Virus record (IMG/VR): IMGVR_UViG_3300037674_000058
Coordinates: 1-23,207 of that record
Reading direction: 5' to 3' (one strand)
From: a virus
DNA: 23,207 nucleotides
Below are positions 7,980 through 17,407 of the stretch, in pieces; within the stretch, counting starts at the first letter, position 1; each line of letters begins with the position of its first letter. The notes beneath the pieces are model-generated. The model made no database searches and was not told where the DNA came from. It saw only the letters and a program-made list of their open reading frames with translations. The position numbers were made by a program, and so were the translations under genes.

Positions 7980-10813
7980 TATAATATCTCACTAGATAAA
8001 TTTGTAGGCGCAGGCACAAATTGGCTTGGGGTTAATAAAGTTTCCACATAAGGTAACCCAAAGTCTACATCAATATCATTAAACTTTTCATTATAGTGTT
8101 CCACAGCAGTTATATCATAGACTCCTTTTTTTGCTTCTTTAATACTTAATATCTTATACATTTTTTTAGAAGCTGCTGAGTCCAAATTAGATGCTGTAAC
8201 GTGCTCTTGTAACGCCCAAATAGTTTCAGCATTAGGAGCTACAGTAAAAGCTGTATCAACTGTTAAAGAAGTAACGGTTCCAGCAGATGTACTAACGTCT
8301 TGAGTCTCTACATGAGTATAAGGAGCCCAATTAATTTGAACCAGTACATTATTACTGTCCTGTATATTAGAGGCTGCTTCCTCAGTAGTAAATCCTGGAA
8401 TTATATCTCCTCTTGTATAAGCTGTTCCACCTATAGTTGCACTATCTTGTGCTAAAAAAGGCACAGAACTTTCTATAAGAACACTTAATTTATATGTACT
8501 ACCACTATTAAGAATAGTTGCCCTGTCTAAAGGTATTGAAGTAGTTGAAGGAGTTCCTGTATTAGATACTCTTCCACTATATATTATATCATATCTGTCT
8601 GCGTCTTGTACATTTACAATGTCTCCAGGAGCTATAAAAGCAGCATTTATTGCAGTTCCAAAACTTATTACTTCCGATTGATTAATAGCTGTCCATAATT
8701 TCCAGCGACCATATCTAGTGGCTTGTCCTATAGAAGTTGCTCCAAACGCAACGGCATTTTCTGAAATTATTTTCCCTGTTTTTACAATATTCTGTTTATC
8801 TTCTACTAAAAGAGCTTCCGGAACATACGCATTTTCAGGATTATTCCAAGTAACTACGACTTGATTGGAACGTAGTTTAGACCCTGTACCTTCATAGTTA
8901 AACTCTCCGTCTATAACATTGCCTTTTGTAAAATTATAAACGGGATCTTTATCTTGATCTACTACAGGAACAATATTACCTTCAGACCAGTATAAAATAG
9001 ATCTAAAAGTAGTTGCCATATCTTTAAGCACTTTATAGCAATCAGTTGCTTTTGTTAAGTAAATATTTGCTCTAAATCTAGGCTCTATGTCTCCTTTTCC
9101 ATCAGGCACAAGTTCATCGCAATATCGAGCAATTCTATATAAAGAGTATATATCTATATCTACAGACTTTAACCACTTTCCTAATCCGTACCTATCATTG
9201 TTAATAATGTCATAAAATACCCAAGCAGGATTATCGGTATAAACAAGTTGCTTTCTAAAAGTCCCATCCCAGTCCTGATCTTGAGAAGCATGGATAGCTC
9301 CACTTGAAGCTATTCTTCTGTAGTTTGCCACACCTCCTGTTTCCTCTCTAGTCTGATAGTTAGAAGGAACATAAACGAGTCTACCCTTACATAAATAAGA
9401 CCTTTTAGGTATTGAGTTAAAAGAAGCCGCGTCAACACTTACTTGAGCATAAGCTGTCCAAGGGTATATAAACCTCTCTCTAATTATACATACTGTACTT
9501 GCTAAAGTTGAAGAAAGTTGTACACTATAATCATCGTCATAATCTCCTGCGGACTGTATACCAGTATCATCTCTTGTAGCTTTAGTAAATTTTAATTTAA
9601 AATCTGTAAAAGGTTTAAACCTATCAAGACTTAAAGTTTCCTGAATATAAAAAGAATTATTCTGCTCTCCTGTATGATAAAAATACTCTCCATCTACTTT
9701 GTAGTTCTCATATGACCCCATTCCTCCGCCTTTATTAACAGCTATTTCAATTTTATAGGCTTGTAAGCCGGGATATTTACTATCTGTTGATGTACTGGCT
9801 TGACTTAAAGCTGGATAGCTAAATATTACCCTGACTTCATCAACTTGTCTAGCAGTAGAAGCACTAAGATTCATCTGGGAAGAAGTTCTTTCTATTGGAT
9901 CAGCCCCCGATATACTTGGCCAACTGGTTCCAGAATCTGGGTAAGTAAAAGCAATTCCATGAGACGCAGGAATAGAAGTAGCTCCAGAGCCCCCATAAAT
10001 ATCGTTAATAGGAGACTGAGTTAGGGTACCCTGTCTAAATTGATAAGAAAAACTTTTGTAATTAGAAATACTTGGAACTGTTGTATTTGATGTAAAATTA
10101 GCAAAAAACTCAGAGTTTGATAAATCACATTTAAAAGTTCCAGTCTGAACATTAGTAGAAGAAACCAAAGTAATATTATTATTACTTATAGTAGATATTT
10201 TTAAAGCCCCGCTTATAGATACTGTATATTCCCCCGAGCTTTTATCTACATACATATCAGTCATATAATTACCAATAGGTATGGCCTTAGCTACAGTTGC
10301 TGAAACCACTTCTTTAATGTGCCCTAGAAAATATAAACCGTCTCCGATTGTTAGAGTAACATGAGGCTGATTCTCAGGACTTATAGTAGTATCTTTTACC
10401 ATCCAAGATTCGAAAAAAGAACTGGCAGCAGTAATGGTTATTTCAGGATGACTTGAAAGAGTAGTTATAGCAGAACTAGCTCCCGCCTGCTGTCGCATAT
10501 TTACTAGTCTTAAATACTTACTTCCAGTTATACTACCCGCAGTAAAATCTGCAAGAGTAGCATTAGTAGAAGTTACACTAGTACTTCCAGCTGTGAAAGA
10601 AAAAGAAGCAGCTCCATGAGATAGCATTTGTGCAGCTTGACTTACATCTGCAGCTGGATTACCGTCTAAATAAACAGAATTCGCACCTGTACTTAAACCA
10701 AATATAGGCCCCTCTGAGATTATGTCTACAGCGGAAACAATTTGATTTTTGTTTATCACACTTCGACTTATCGAAGCCCCTGTGGGAGATGCATCTTTTA
10801 CAAAATCATTCAT
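7979..10813 (-). CDS. J: Tail tip hub protein, lambda J-like (host specificity)
   Basis: 944 residues. The start (ISRSVINKNQIVSAVDIISEGPIFGLSTGANSVYLDG) is the typical J N-terminus (V-x-x-x-EG-x-I-x-G-L...LDG). Residues 306-335 and 349-450 continue the hub (ARQVDEVRVIFSYPAL, then AYKIEIAVNK and FKLKFTKATRDD). Residues 525-740 hold the baseplate-hub tail domain: NPAWVFYDIINNDRYGLG, RFRANIYLTKATDCYKVLKDMATTFRSILYWSEG, QATRYGRWKLWTAINQSEVISF and IAPGDIVNVQDADR. About residues 65-135 look like an inserted beta domain. The protein should form the trimeric hub below L and bear the central fibre. The FNIII and fibre part that lambda J carries in one chain lies here in the next gene. Coupled to I by TAATG. 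Confidence 0.9.
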   Translation of the reverse strand: MNDFVKDASPTGASISRSVINKNQIVSAVDIISEGPIFGLSTGANSVYLDGNPAADVSQAAQMLSHGAASFSFTAGSTSVTSTNATLADFTAGSITGSKYLRLVNMRQQAGASSAITTLSSHPEITITAASSFFESWMVKDTTISPENQPHVTLTIGDGLYFLGHIKEVVSATVAKAIPIGNYMTDMYVDKSSGEYTVSISGALKISTISNNNITLVSSTNVQTGTFKCDLSNSEFFANFTSNTTVPSISNYKSFSYQFRQGTLTQSPINDIYGGSGATSIPASHGIAFTYPDSGTSWPSISGADPIERTSSQMNLSASTARQVDEVRVIFSYPALSQASTSTDSKYPGLQAYKIEIAVNKGGGMGSYENYKVDGEYFYHTGEQNNSFYIQETLSLDRFKPFTDFKLKFTKATRDDTGIQSAGDYDDDYSVQLSSTLASTVCIIRERFIYPWTAYAQVSVDAASFNSIPKRSYLCKGRLVYVPSNYQTREETGGVANYRRIASSGAIHASQDQDWDGTFRKQLVYTDNPAWVFYDIINNDRYGLGKWLKSVDIDIYSLYRIARYCDELVPDGKGDIEPRFRANIYLTKATDCYKVLKDMATTFRSILYWSEGNIVPVVDQDKDPVYNFTKGNVIDGEFNYEGTGSKLRSNQVVVTWNNPENAYVPEALLVEDKQNIVKTGKIISENAVAFGATSIGQATRYGRWKLWTAINQSEVISFGTAINAAFIAPGDIVNVQDADRYDIIYSGRVSNTGTPSTTSIPLDRATILNSGSTYKLSVLIESSVPFLAQDSATIGGTAYTRGDIIPGFTTEEAASNIQDSNNVLVQINWAPYTHVETQDVSTSAGTVTSLTVDTAFTVAPNAETIWALQEHVTASNLDSAASKKMYKILSIKEAKKGVYDITAVEHYNEKFNDIDVDFGLPYVETLLTPSQFVPAPTNLSSEIL

Positions 10814-11529
10814 TATCCGAACAGATCCTCACCGCCATAAAGAAAAGAATTTATTCCATTTCCATAAAGCTCCGGAGGTGCTCCAGTATAAAAACCATCA
10901 GTAGTTGTATGTACAAGTCTATCTTCTTGTTCAGGAGTATATCCTCCCGAAGCTATATTATTTAGAGCTATAGAAATTGGCTGACCTGCTACTCTCAATT
11001 CTCCATATAATAAAGGAACTGGATCTCCTTCCACTATTATATTTGTATCACCTGTATATAAATATCCTTCATCTTCTTGATCTTCAGTGGCAGGATCCGG
11101 TGCAAGCATACCTTGTATACCTTGCATAGCTAAGTTTATTCCTACAGCCATTGTTGCTTTTGCCACAAACGCACCAATTTTCCCTCCAAGCGCGTAGGCG
11201 CCTTCAGGCCCAATTAAGGTAGATATATAGATAAGTGCTATTGCGGTTACTATTTTCATTCCGTCGCTTTTAGATCCTGCGGGTAGAGCTGCAATAGTAA
11301 TATCCCCTTCTTTCAAAGGAGAAAGTAAATCTTGATCTTCTATATCTTTTCCAGCGGCTTTAATAGCAAATGCTATGTCATTTTCATGGCACTCTAATAA
11401 GTACTTCTTAAAGCCCGGACGATTACAGTCAATACACTTAATGACATCGCTAAAAGAAGATGAGTTAATAGTAAACTCAGACCCAAATTTCTTCTCTATT
11501 TGTCCTTTTAAATATACTTTACGTCTCAT
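10813..11529 (-). CDS. I: Tail assembly protein, lambda I-like
   Basis: 238 residues from the chosen ATG at 11529 (MRRKVYLKGQIEKKFGSEFT). An upstream ATG at 11622 would add 31 residues, but it lies 104 bases inside the conserved end of the K-like gene. The ATG at 11529 overlaps K by only 11 bases, has AGAAGAG 9 nt upstream, and gives the expected beta-grasp start. Residues 1-80 look ubiquitin-like (ending KEGDITIAALPAG). A hydrophobic, Gly/Ala-rich stretch follows (MKIVTAIALIYISTLIGPEGAYALGGKIGAFVAKATMAVG), then a C-terminal GDPVPLLYGELRVAGQPIS motif as in the I family. Known role: tip assembly together with K and J; probably not retained in the virion. Sits between K and J as in lambda. Confidence 0.85.
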   Translation of the reverse strand: MRRKVYLKGQIEKKFGSEFTINSSSFSDVIKCIDCNRPGFKKYLLECHENDIAFAIKAAGKDIEDQDLLSPLKEGDITIAALPAGSKSDGMKIVTAIALIYISTLIGPEGAYALGGKIGAFVAKATMAVGINLAMQGIQGMLAPDPATEDQEDEGYLYTGDTNIIVEGDPVPLLYGELRVAGQPISIALNNIASGGYTPEQEDRLVHTTTDGFYTGAPPELYGNGINSFLYGGEDLFG

Positions 11530-12223
11530 ATCTATATGCTCTTCTAAAAAACTTTTTCCAAAATGGGTATAGATTTTCTCTACACGAAATTCTATTTTCC
11601 ATATGATGATAAAATAAATCATCGCCTAAATAAACTCCGCAATGATTAGGAGTACTACCCTCTACTGTAAAAATTAGTAAATCATTCTTTTGTAAATTAT
11701 CTACAAGATTAAAGCCCCATTCTTTAATGTGCTCATCCGTCATATAATTTTCGCCAGATTTCCACCAATCTCTTTTATATGCTCTTTTCTTTTTTAAGTC
11801 AATATACAGTTCTTTTCTGTAATAATCTCTTACAGCCTCTAGACAATCTGTAACGCCCCATTCATAGTCTCGTCCCATTAAAGGAATATCAGAATTCTTC
11901 GGCTCTAGTTTATAACAATCCATGCTAGGGTAACTAAAAATATAATACGGTACATCTGAAGCATTGCAATATTTTATATCTGTTTGACTAGGCTCGCAGG
12001 AAGCGTGTACATGGCTATGTACTATTCCTACAATATCATGAGTATGGTGTATATCAACATACTCATTCGGATCTAGTGCAAAATCATCATCATCTACGGC
12101 TATATTAGTACACGGAATCCATTTTAACTTCCCCCGCTTTACTGCTAAAACACCACAACCTTCTCTAGGAGCACACCTTCCAAAATGTGAAAACATTTCC
12201 GAAAGGATTACAGAACTAATCAT
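11519..12223 (-). CDS. K: Tail tip peptidase, lambda K-like (JAMM + NlpC/P60)
   Basis: 234 residues with two enzyme domains. Residues 1-110 are a JAB/MPN domain with an intact JAMM zinc motif: E21, then H69-S-H71-x7-S79-x2-D82. Residues 115-234 are an NlpC/P60 domain with C127 in GVTDCLEAVRDYY, H194 in NHCGVYLG, and a third polar residue at H206 or H207 (FYHHM). Both active sites look complete. Family knowledge: K-like proteins act at the tail tip and may cut peptidoglycan cross-links during DNA entry. The JAMM half may process a tip component. Overlaps the L-like gene by four bases (ATGA) and the I gene by 11. Confidence 0.92.
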   Translation of the reverse strand: MISSVILSEMFSHFGRCAPREGCGVLAVKRGKLKWIPCTNIAVDDDDFALDPNEYVDIHHTHDIVGIVHSHVHASCEPSQTDIKYCNASDVPYYIFSYPSMDCYKLEPKNSDIPLMGRDYEWGVTDCLEAVRDYYRKELYIDLKKKRAYKRDWWKSGENYMTDEHIKEWGFNLVDNLQKNDLLIFTVEGSTPNHCGVYLGDDLFYHHMENRISCRENLYPFWKKFFRRAYRYET

Positions 12224-13323
12224 CTATACTTTTCACTCCCTGGAAACCCTCCAAATGGTAGAGGCTTAGAAGTATCTTTATTTTCTGACGGAAAAGTATT
12301 GGGATTATTAACTGTATCTGGGTCAAATTGAAATCTACATTTACAAGAATTTAATAATTTACCACATAAATCCCCTCTAACCCAGTATTTCGATCCGATG
12401 GCGGGAGTATTATTAGTATTAGTCCTTACTAATCTCCAAATAGTATTGCCAGATTCTACATAGTGGTGTAAATTACTAGAACTATAGGTATAAGCTGATG
12501 TATTCCAAACCGTATAAGTTCTTATTCTTTGCCAATCCACATTTGCATCGGAAGGCTCTGAATCATCATTTGTAGAATTAGATCTCCAATACCCACTACT
12601 GTGAGTTACCCAATTATTTGGCCCGTAAGTAGTAGAACTACTCCAAGCTGTTCCAATATGACTAGTAGCATCTGAAAGTAAAATAATAGGCTCATCGTCT
12701 ATATTAAAGTATGCTTTATAGTTTGTAGTTCCAATTTTTATTTGACTGTTTTCTCTCCAAGTACAGCCCCCTCGACCTTTTGGTACTCCTTGATATTCCC
12801 ATCCACAATACTTTCCAACAACGATTCTTCCAGGTATCTTTACCCCTTCTAAATCCATAACTGCGGCTAATTCAAAATTTATAGCTACTTTATTTTCAGA
12901 CGCAACTCTATCAATTATAAACTTTTCAACAGGAAATTCTACAGGAGGGTTAGAATCGGCACTTTCACCGTATAAGTACTTTTTTAATGTTTGTCGTCTA
13001 ATTACCCTTTTTCCAATCAAATCCTTATTAGTTAAATCTCCTATTAAACCCCTGAAAGTATTTAGTACATTAGCTACCGTTAAAGAAGGTCTTGCGGAAG
13101 CGCCATCGGTATTTCTTTCTACTCCTTTTAATTCTATTGGAATAGAAGTATATGTTCTTATAGTTGCAGGAGTAGTTAAATCTCTAAACTGTATAGAAGT
13201 TAAATCAGTATCAATCCCCGAATGTAAATAAATAGAACTAGTATCACTTAGTTCTATTTCGATAAGCTCTACCAGTTCGCTGCCGGGTTCTTGGGTTTGT
13301 ACTGCGTCTATTAATGTTGTCAT
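12220..13323 (-). CDS. L: Minor tail protein, lambda L-like, Fe-S domain with carbohydrate-binding-like insertion
   Basis: 367 residues; lambda L is about 232. Residues 1-165 match the L N-terminal domain (VELIEIELSDTSSIYLHSG, PIELKGVERNTDGASARPSLTVAN, LIGKRVIRRQTL, DRVASENKVAINFELAAVMDLEGVKIPGR). The C-terminal domain keeps the cysteines that hold a 4Fe-4S cluster in lambda L: C173 (KYCGWEYQG), C187 (GGCTW), C320 (LCGK), and C327 or C329 (NSCKCRFQF). Between C187 and C320 lie about 110 extra residues with two similar units, 227-266 and 273-316, each with the spacing W-x5-7-Y...Y/W-x-x-x...P...W. These resemble CBM5/12 chitin- or glycan-binding repeats. L sits on top of the J hub as a trimer, so the insertion would face outward. 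ATGA overlaps at both ends. Confidence 0.88.
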   Translation of the reverse strand: MTTLIDAVQTQEPGSELVELIEIELSDTSSIYLHSGIDTDLTSIQFRDLTTPATIRTYTSIPIELKGVERNTDGASARPSLTVANVLNTFRGLIGDLTNKDLIGKRVIRRQTLKKYLYGESADSNPPVEFPVEKFIIDRVASENKVAINFELAAVMDLEGVKIPGRIVVGKYCGWEYQGVPKGRGGCTWRENSQIKIGTTNYKAYFNIDDEPIILLSDATSHIGTAWSSSTTYGPNNWVTHSSGYWRSNSTNDDSEPSDANVDWQRIRTYTVWNTSAYTYSSSNLHHYVESGNTIWRLVRTNTNNTPAIGSKYWVRGDLCGKLLNSCKCRFQFDPDTVNNPNTFPSENKDTSKPLPFGGFPGSEKYR

Positions 13324-13709
13324 GCTTCATAAACTCTTCTGAATTTTGCCTTACAGCTATAAAAGTCTCCATAATCATAAGAAGTGGAGAAATCCTCGCA
13401 AACTACTTTAAGTATAGTTTCTTTAGGTGTACCACTTGCATTACTATCAGGAATGGTAAAATTAAATGCAGTAACACCTTTTAAAGAATCGAAATAACCT
13501 ACAATATCATCTATTTCTTCTTTTGGTCTTTTATTAAAAGATACTCTAAATTCTTGAGTGATAGAGTTAATACCATCTGCTAGTCGTTGTTCATATCCAT
13601 CCCCAAAAGTAGCCACATGAACTTTAGGTTTAGATGACCTTCTCATAGATCTATCTGGACGAATAGTTCTGCTTCCAAACGTTCCTGTAGTTGTGAATCC
13701 TATTGCCAT
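13320..13709 (-). CDS. M: Minor tail protein, lambda M-like
   Basis: 129 residues. Hallmarks of the Phage_min_tail (M) family: VHVATFGDGYEQRLADGINSITQEFRVSF near residues 31-59, a FDSLKG-x-x-AFNF segment, and a C-terminal VVCEDFSTSYDYGDFYSCKAKFRRVYE. Lambda M is of similar size and forms the ring that joins the last tube hexamer to the tip. It lies directly after the tape measure and before L, the order of lambda H-M-L. Its ATG shares a base with the tape measure stop (TAATG), and its stop overlaps the L-like start as ATGA. Confidence 0.9.
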   Translation of the reverse strand: MAIGFTTTGTFGSRTIRPDRSMRRSSKPKVHVATFGDGYEQRLADGINSITQEFRVSFNKRPKEEIDDIVGYFDSLKGVTAFNFTIPDSNASGTPKETILKVVCEDFSTSYDYGDFYSCKAKFRRVYEA

Positions 13710-16700
13710 TATGCTGTCCCGTATCTATTGAGAATTCCACCAGATCGTTTCTGATTTTGTAACTCTTCTTGAACGGCTGCGGCAATAGCCCTTCCAAGTC
13801 CATCACTATCACTTCCGCCTTCTGTTTCTGTTTGCCCATCAGATGAAACATTTACAGTTATATTGTTATTTTGTGCGCTACTTCTCATATCTACAGGAAT
13901 GGCTTTACCATTTGGTAGAGGAACCACAGCTTCATTATGTCTGCCTTCTCCTATCAAACCAAGTGTAGGACTATTGGCAATTCCTCCATTAGCATACTTG
14001 CGGAAGCCTCCTTTTAGAATACCTCCATCTGCCATTCCAAGGAATCCAAGACCTGGAATCATTCCTAAAAGGTCTCCTGCTCCTCCTAATAGATCTCCGA
14101 ATATACCTCCTAACTCTCCAAACATACTTCCTAAACCTTTAAGAAAGCTACTATCTCCTGAGAAAAAGTCTCCTAATCTGGACAAGAAGGGGCCTTCTCC
14201 TGCAAAAAGATTCTCAAAAGAACTAATTACTGGTCCAAATATTGACGCGGTTCTAGTACTGCTCGTGTTTCCATAGTTTCCTTGGTCCTGACCTGCTTCA
14301 GCGTTAAACATTTGCGGTCCATCTGAATTTAAAGTAGGGCTTTCAATTTTCTTTCCAAACATTTTTTCCCAGATCCCTTTTTTCTCTTCTTCAGGAGCAG
14401 GGTCCTTGAGCATAAACATATCTTCTGGTAAAGCAGATAACCTATCGGCCGAAGACAATGTCTGCGGGGAAACCATTTCATTTTCTCCGACTCCTCCTCC
14501 TAAACCTAAAGCTCTTCTGATTGCATCGCCAACAATTCGAGCACCTTCTGTAAAGGCCTCCACGGTTTTAGTATGCACAGTAGTTGCTCCAGTTACTGCT
14601 GCATCTCTAAATGCCGCAGCAGGACTTTTTATACCCATTAAGCTCTGAATTAAATTTTCTGATATAGTATCGGCTACTTTTCCTAAAACACTTTCTGCTA
14701 TTTTTAAAAAGGCATCACTTATACTCTTTTCCTTTCCCTTTATTAAATCAGCAAGATTTGAAACTGCAGCAGTTTCAAAAGCTTGATTAGCTGCTCTTGC
14801 AATTTGTATTTGAAGTTGTTCTTGTTTTTCTAGCTCTTCTATTTGTGCTCGATATAGCTCAAGTTTTGATTCTTCAAGATCAATTGTAACTTGTTCTGCG
14901 GTAGTCCGTGCTATTCTTCTTATTTCTTGTTCTTGTTCTATTTTATTTATTTCATGTTCTAACTTAAAAATTTCATGCTCTCTATTTAGCTGCTCTGATT
15001 GTAGTCTAGTTTGTCCTGCTAATGCCTTGAATCTTGCTGTTGCAAGTCGCTGAGCATTCAAAAGCATAGTTTCTTCTATTTTTAGTATGTCATCTCGTAC
15101 TGCCTTCATTTCTTTAGAAATCTGAAGAGCTTGAGCCTGAAGCTTAGTAGCTTCTATTTGTACACCATTAACTTCGATCATTCCTGCTTCAACTTCTTGT
15201 ACCCTTTTTAAAGCATCGTCTCCTAACATTCTATCAATCATTGCTTCAGTGCCTTCTCCAAGAATGGAGTCAAAAGTGGCACCTGTATCTACTTCTCCTA
15301 GCCCTTCTATCATATTTACATAAGCTTCTCCTACATCAGTAAAAGCTTCTCCTAGTGAAGAAAATCTTGAATTTTGAACTATGAATTGTTTTTGTGTCTC
15401 ATTAAAGTTTTCTAAGGCTCTTTCGGTTCTTTCAACTCCCGTAGGTACAGATTGTAGTACTGCAGTAGCTGAAGTAACAACTGCGGGGGCTTCTCCTAAA
15501 ACGGCCTGTAATTCTGCTCTTAAAGATGCAGCACTTTGTGCCGCTGTAGCAAAGGCAAGCTCTAGATCTTGCACGGCTCCCGCTTCTAGAGGCCCTGCTT
15601 GCGCTGGCCCAAATCCCTCTGCTCGACGGTCACTAATCGCGTCGTATCTGTCTTGTAAATCTGCATCCATTCTTAAAGCCACTGCATTTGCCGTTAGTAC
15701 TTCCTGACTTATTCTTTCTATTTCAAGTGCATGTGCTCGGATAGCTGGTGCTCCTGAGGATCCTCTGCTTTCCAATAAATCTGCCTGCCTTTGAAGTAGC
15801 TCAATACCCGTTTTTATATTTTCATTAAATCCGCTCTCACCCCCTAATACTTCTAAATTCAAGTCGTCTACTTTTACCTTTTCCAAAGCCGCAGCCATGC
15901 CTAGAAAAGGTTGCATATTAAAATTACTCATTACATTTGCAAATTGCTGAACCTCTTCTAAACTAGAATTTGTATCTTTTAATCCTTGTACTAATTCGGT
16001 TATATGTTTGTTTTGGCTTGCAAAAGTATCTGATATACCTTCCATAGCATCTTGCATTGCTTTTATAGCAGGGTCTTTGAACATTTCTATAAGCTGTTTT
16101 CCCATGCTTATAGCTATAGATAATATACCTAATACACCAATAAAATTAAGAGCACTACTTGCGAATCTACCTAGATTTGCTAATCCGGCTTTTATAGTTC
16201 CCACCATTCTTCCGTGATGAGCTTGATACTCTAACAATTCTGCCTTTCTCATTGCCCAGAAGCGTTTCCATCCAGTTGAGCGCTCTGCGAGGCCTCTCTC
16301 TTCTATGGCTCTAATTATTCGGATATGTTTTCGAACTTCCGCTTTATTTCGGTTTAAAAATATTTTTTCGCTTTTACCTTTAGCACTTCTTTCAACACCA
16401 CCTAATCCACCTTTTGGAACCTTTCCAGTTTGACTCAATTCTCCAATTCTTTCTCTAGAGCGTGCGAGAGTTTCTTCAACATCTTGTATAGCGGCTGGAG
16501 CAGGGGTTAAACTTTTAATAATTCCTGTGCCTAAAAGTGCAAATGCACCTGCTAAAGCTGCAATATTCTTATTCAATCCTCCCGCTACAAACTCCGCTAT
16601 AGGGGTGATCATATCTTTTATGCTATTCAATAAATCATCAAATTCTTTTCCCATCTTAGTAAATTGATTTAATTGAACATTATAATCTTTAAACTTTTTC

Positions 16701-17407
16701 TGACCTTGAGTTATTACTGCATTTACAACTGCTTGGCTCTTTTCCCAAGTAGTTAAGTCTTTTGCAGTTTTACCCACGGTTTGAGCATAGTCTGATGTGG
16801 CCTGATCTAGCCTTACAATAATACCTAATTCGTCTAATAGTTCTGGTTCTGCTTTAATAGCACCTCTGGTTAAACGATTAAAAGAATCAGTTAAATCTCT
16901 ACCAAGTGCTAAAGAGGCACTTTTAGCGACAGCAGCTAAATCTGTGATTTGAGAAGAGTCTAAGCCTGCGGCTCTACCTATTTGAACGGCTTGTGCGGCT
17001 TCTGTGAAGTTTAGCATTTGGCCAGTGGCTTCTTGAACATTAGCAGTTAATAAAGCCATGGATTCGCCAGTTGTCTGGGCGTATTCTAATTGACCTTCTC
17101 TCATAACTCTGAGATCAGCTGCGTCTTTTAAGAATCGAAAAGCTGCGGAAATAGCAAAGATATTAGCCGCCAAAGTTGCGTAGGCTCCAACGAGTCCACC
17201 CATACCTTGCGACATTTTTGAAAAGTTTTTAGATGCACCAGAAGAAGCATTTGCAGCTCCTTTAATATTTCGATCGGCTTCTCGAGAATTTTTCGCGACC
17301 TCGCCTAACCCTTTTCCGGCTTTTTTGCTTTCAACGGCTACTTTTTTAAAGCCACCGCCTTTAGCATTTACCTCTAATTGTACCTTAGCCTTAGTCTTCT
17401 TTGCCAT
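13709..17407 (-). CDS. H: Tape measure protein, lambda H-like
   Basis: 1232 residues, the longest uninterrupted Ala-rich helical protein here. Residues 1-70 are basic and Gly/Ser-rich. Hydrophobic segments lie near 71-93, 281-300 and 415-436, fitting the membrane-inserting parts of tape measures. Residues 770-880 form a long coiled coil rich in Glu, Gln, Arg and Ile. Residues 1060-1125 repeat Phe/Gly/Leu patterns (FGELGGIFGDLLGGAGDLLG). Residues 1126-1175 hold the classic C-terminus MADGGILKGG...YANGGIANSPTLGLIGEGRHNEAVVPLPNG. At about 0.15 nm per residue this predicts a tail near 185 nm. It sets tail length, is wrapped by G/GT during assembly, and is ejected at infection. Coupled to GT by TAATG. 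Confidence 0.93.
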   Translation of the reverse strand: MAKKTKAKVQLEVNAKGGGFKKVAVESKKAGKGLGEVAKNSREADRNIKGAANASSGASKNFSKMSQGMGGLVGAYATLAANIFAISAAFRFLKDAADLRVMREGQLEYAQTTGESMALLTANVQEATGQMLNFTEAAQAVQIGRAAGLDSSQITDLAAVAKSASLALGRDLTDSFNRLTRGAIKAEPELLDELGIIVRLDQATSDYAQTVGKTAKDLTTWEKSQAVVNAVITQGQKKFKDYNVQLNQFTKMGKEFDDLLNSIKDMITPIAEFVAGGLNKNIAALAGAFALLGTGIIKSLTPAPAAIQDVEETLARSRERIGELSQTGKVPKGGLGGVERSAKGKSEKIFLNRNKAEVRKHIRIIRAIEERGLAERSTGWKRFWAMRKAELLEYQAHHGRMVGTIKAGLANLGRFASSALNFIGVLGILSIAISMGKQLIEMFKDPAIKAMQDAMEGISDTFASQNKHITELVQGLKDTNSSLEEVQQFANVMSNFNMQPFLGMAAALEKVKVDDLNLEVLGGESGFNENIKTGIELLQRQADLLESRGSSGAPAIRAHALEIERISQEVLTANAVALRMDADLQDRYDAISDRRAEGFGPAQAGPLEAGAVQDLELAFATAAQSAASLRAELQAVLGEAPAVVTSATAVLQSVPTGVERTERALENFNETQKQFIVQNSRFSSLGEAFTDVGEAYVNMIEGLGEVDTGATFDSILGEGTEAMIDRMLGDDALKRVQEVEAGMIEVNGVQIEATKLQAQALQISKEMKAVRDDILKIEETMLLNAQRLATARFKALAGQTRLQSEQLNREHEIFKLEHEINKIEQEQEIRRIARTTAEQVTIDLEESKLELYRAQIEELEKQEQLQIQIARAANQAFETAAVSNLADLIKGKEKSISDAFLKIAESVLGKVADTISENLIQSLMGIKSPAAAFRDAAVTGATTVHTKTVEAFTEGARIVGDAIRRALGLGGGVGENEMVSPQTLSSADRLSALPEDMFMLKDPAPEEEKKGIWEKMFGKKIESPTLNSDGPQMFNAEAGQDQGNYGNTSSTRTASIFGPVISSFENLFAGEGPFLSRLGDFFSGDSSFLKGLGSMFGELGGIFGDLLGGAGDLLGMIPGLGFLGMADGGILKGGFRKYANGGIANSPTLGLIGEGRHNEAVVPLPNGKAIPVDMRSSAQNNNITVNVSSDGQTETEGGSDSDGLGRAIAAAVQEELQNQKRSGGILNRYGTA

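Noticed and set aside
11530-11622. Upstream ATG for the I-like gene (31 extra residues, MIYFIIIWKIEF)
   Set aside because: It would overlap the conserved K-like C-terminus by 104 bases. The ATG at 11529 has a better ribosome site and matches the domain start.
13651-13851. 66-residue minus-strand open frame overlapping the end of the tape measure gene
   Set aside because: It lies in another frame across the conserved tape measure end and M start, with no credible start context.
13863-14276. Plus-strand open frame rich in Pro and Ile over the tape measure C-terminus
   Set aside because: Antisense of the Gly-rich tape measure end. The minus-strand gene has strong family motifs there.
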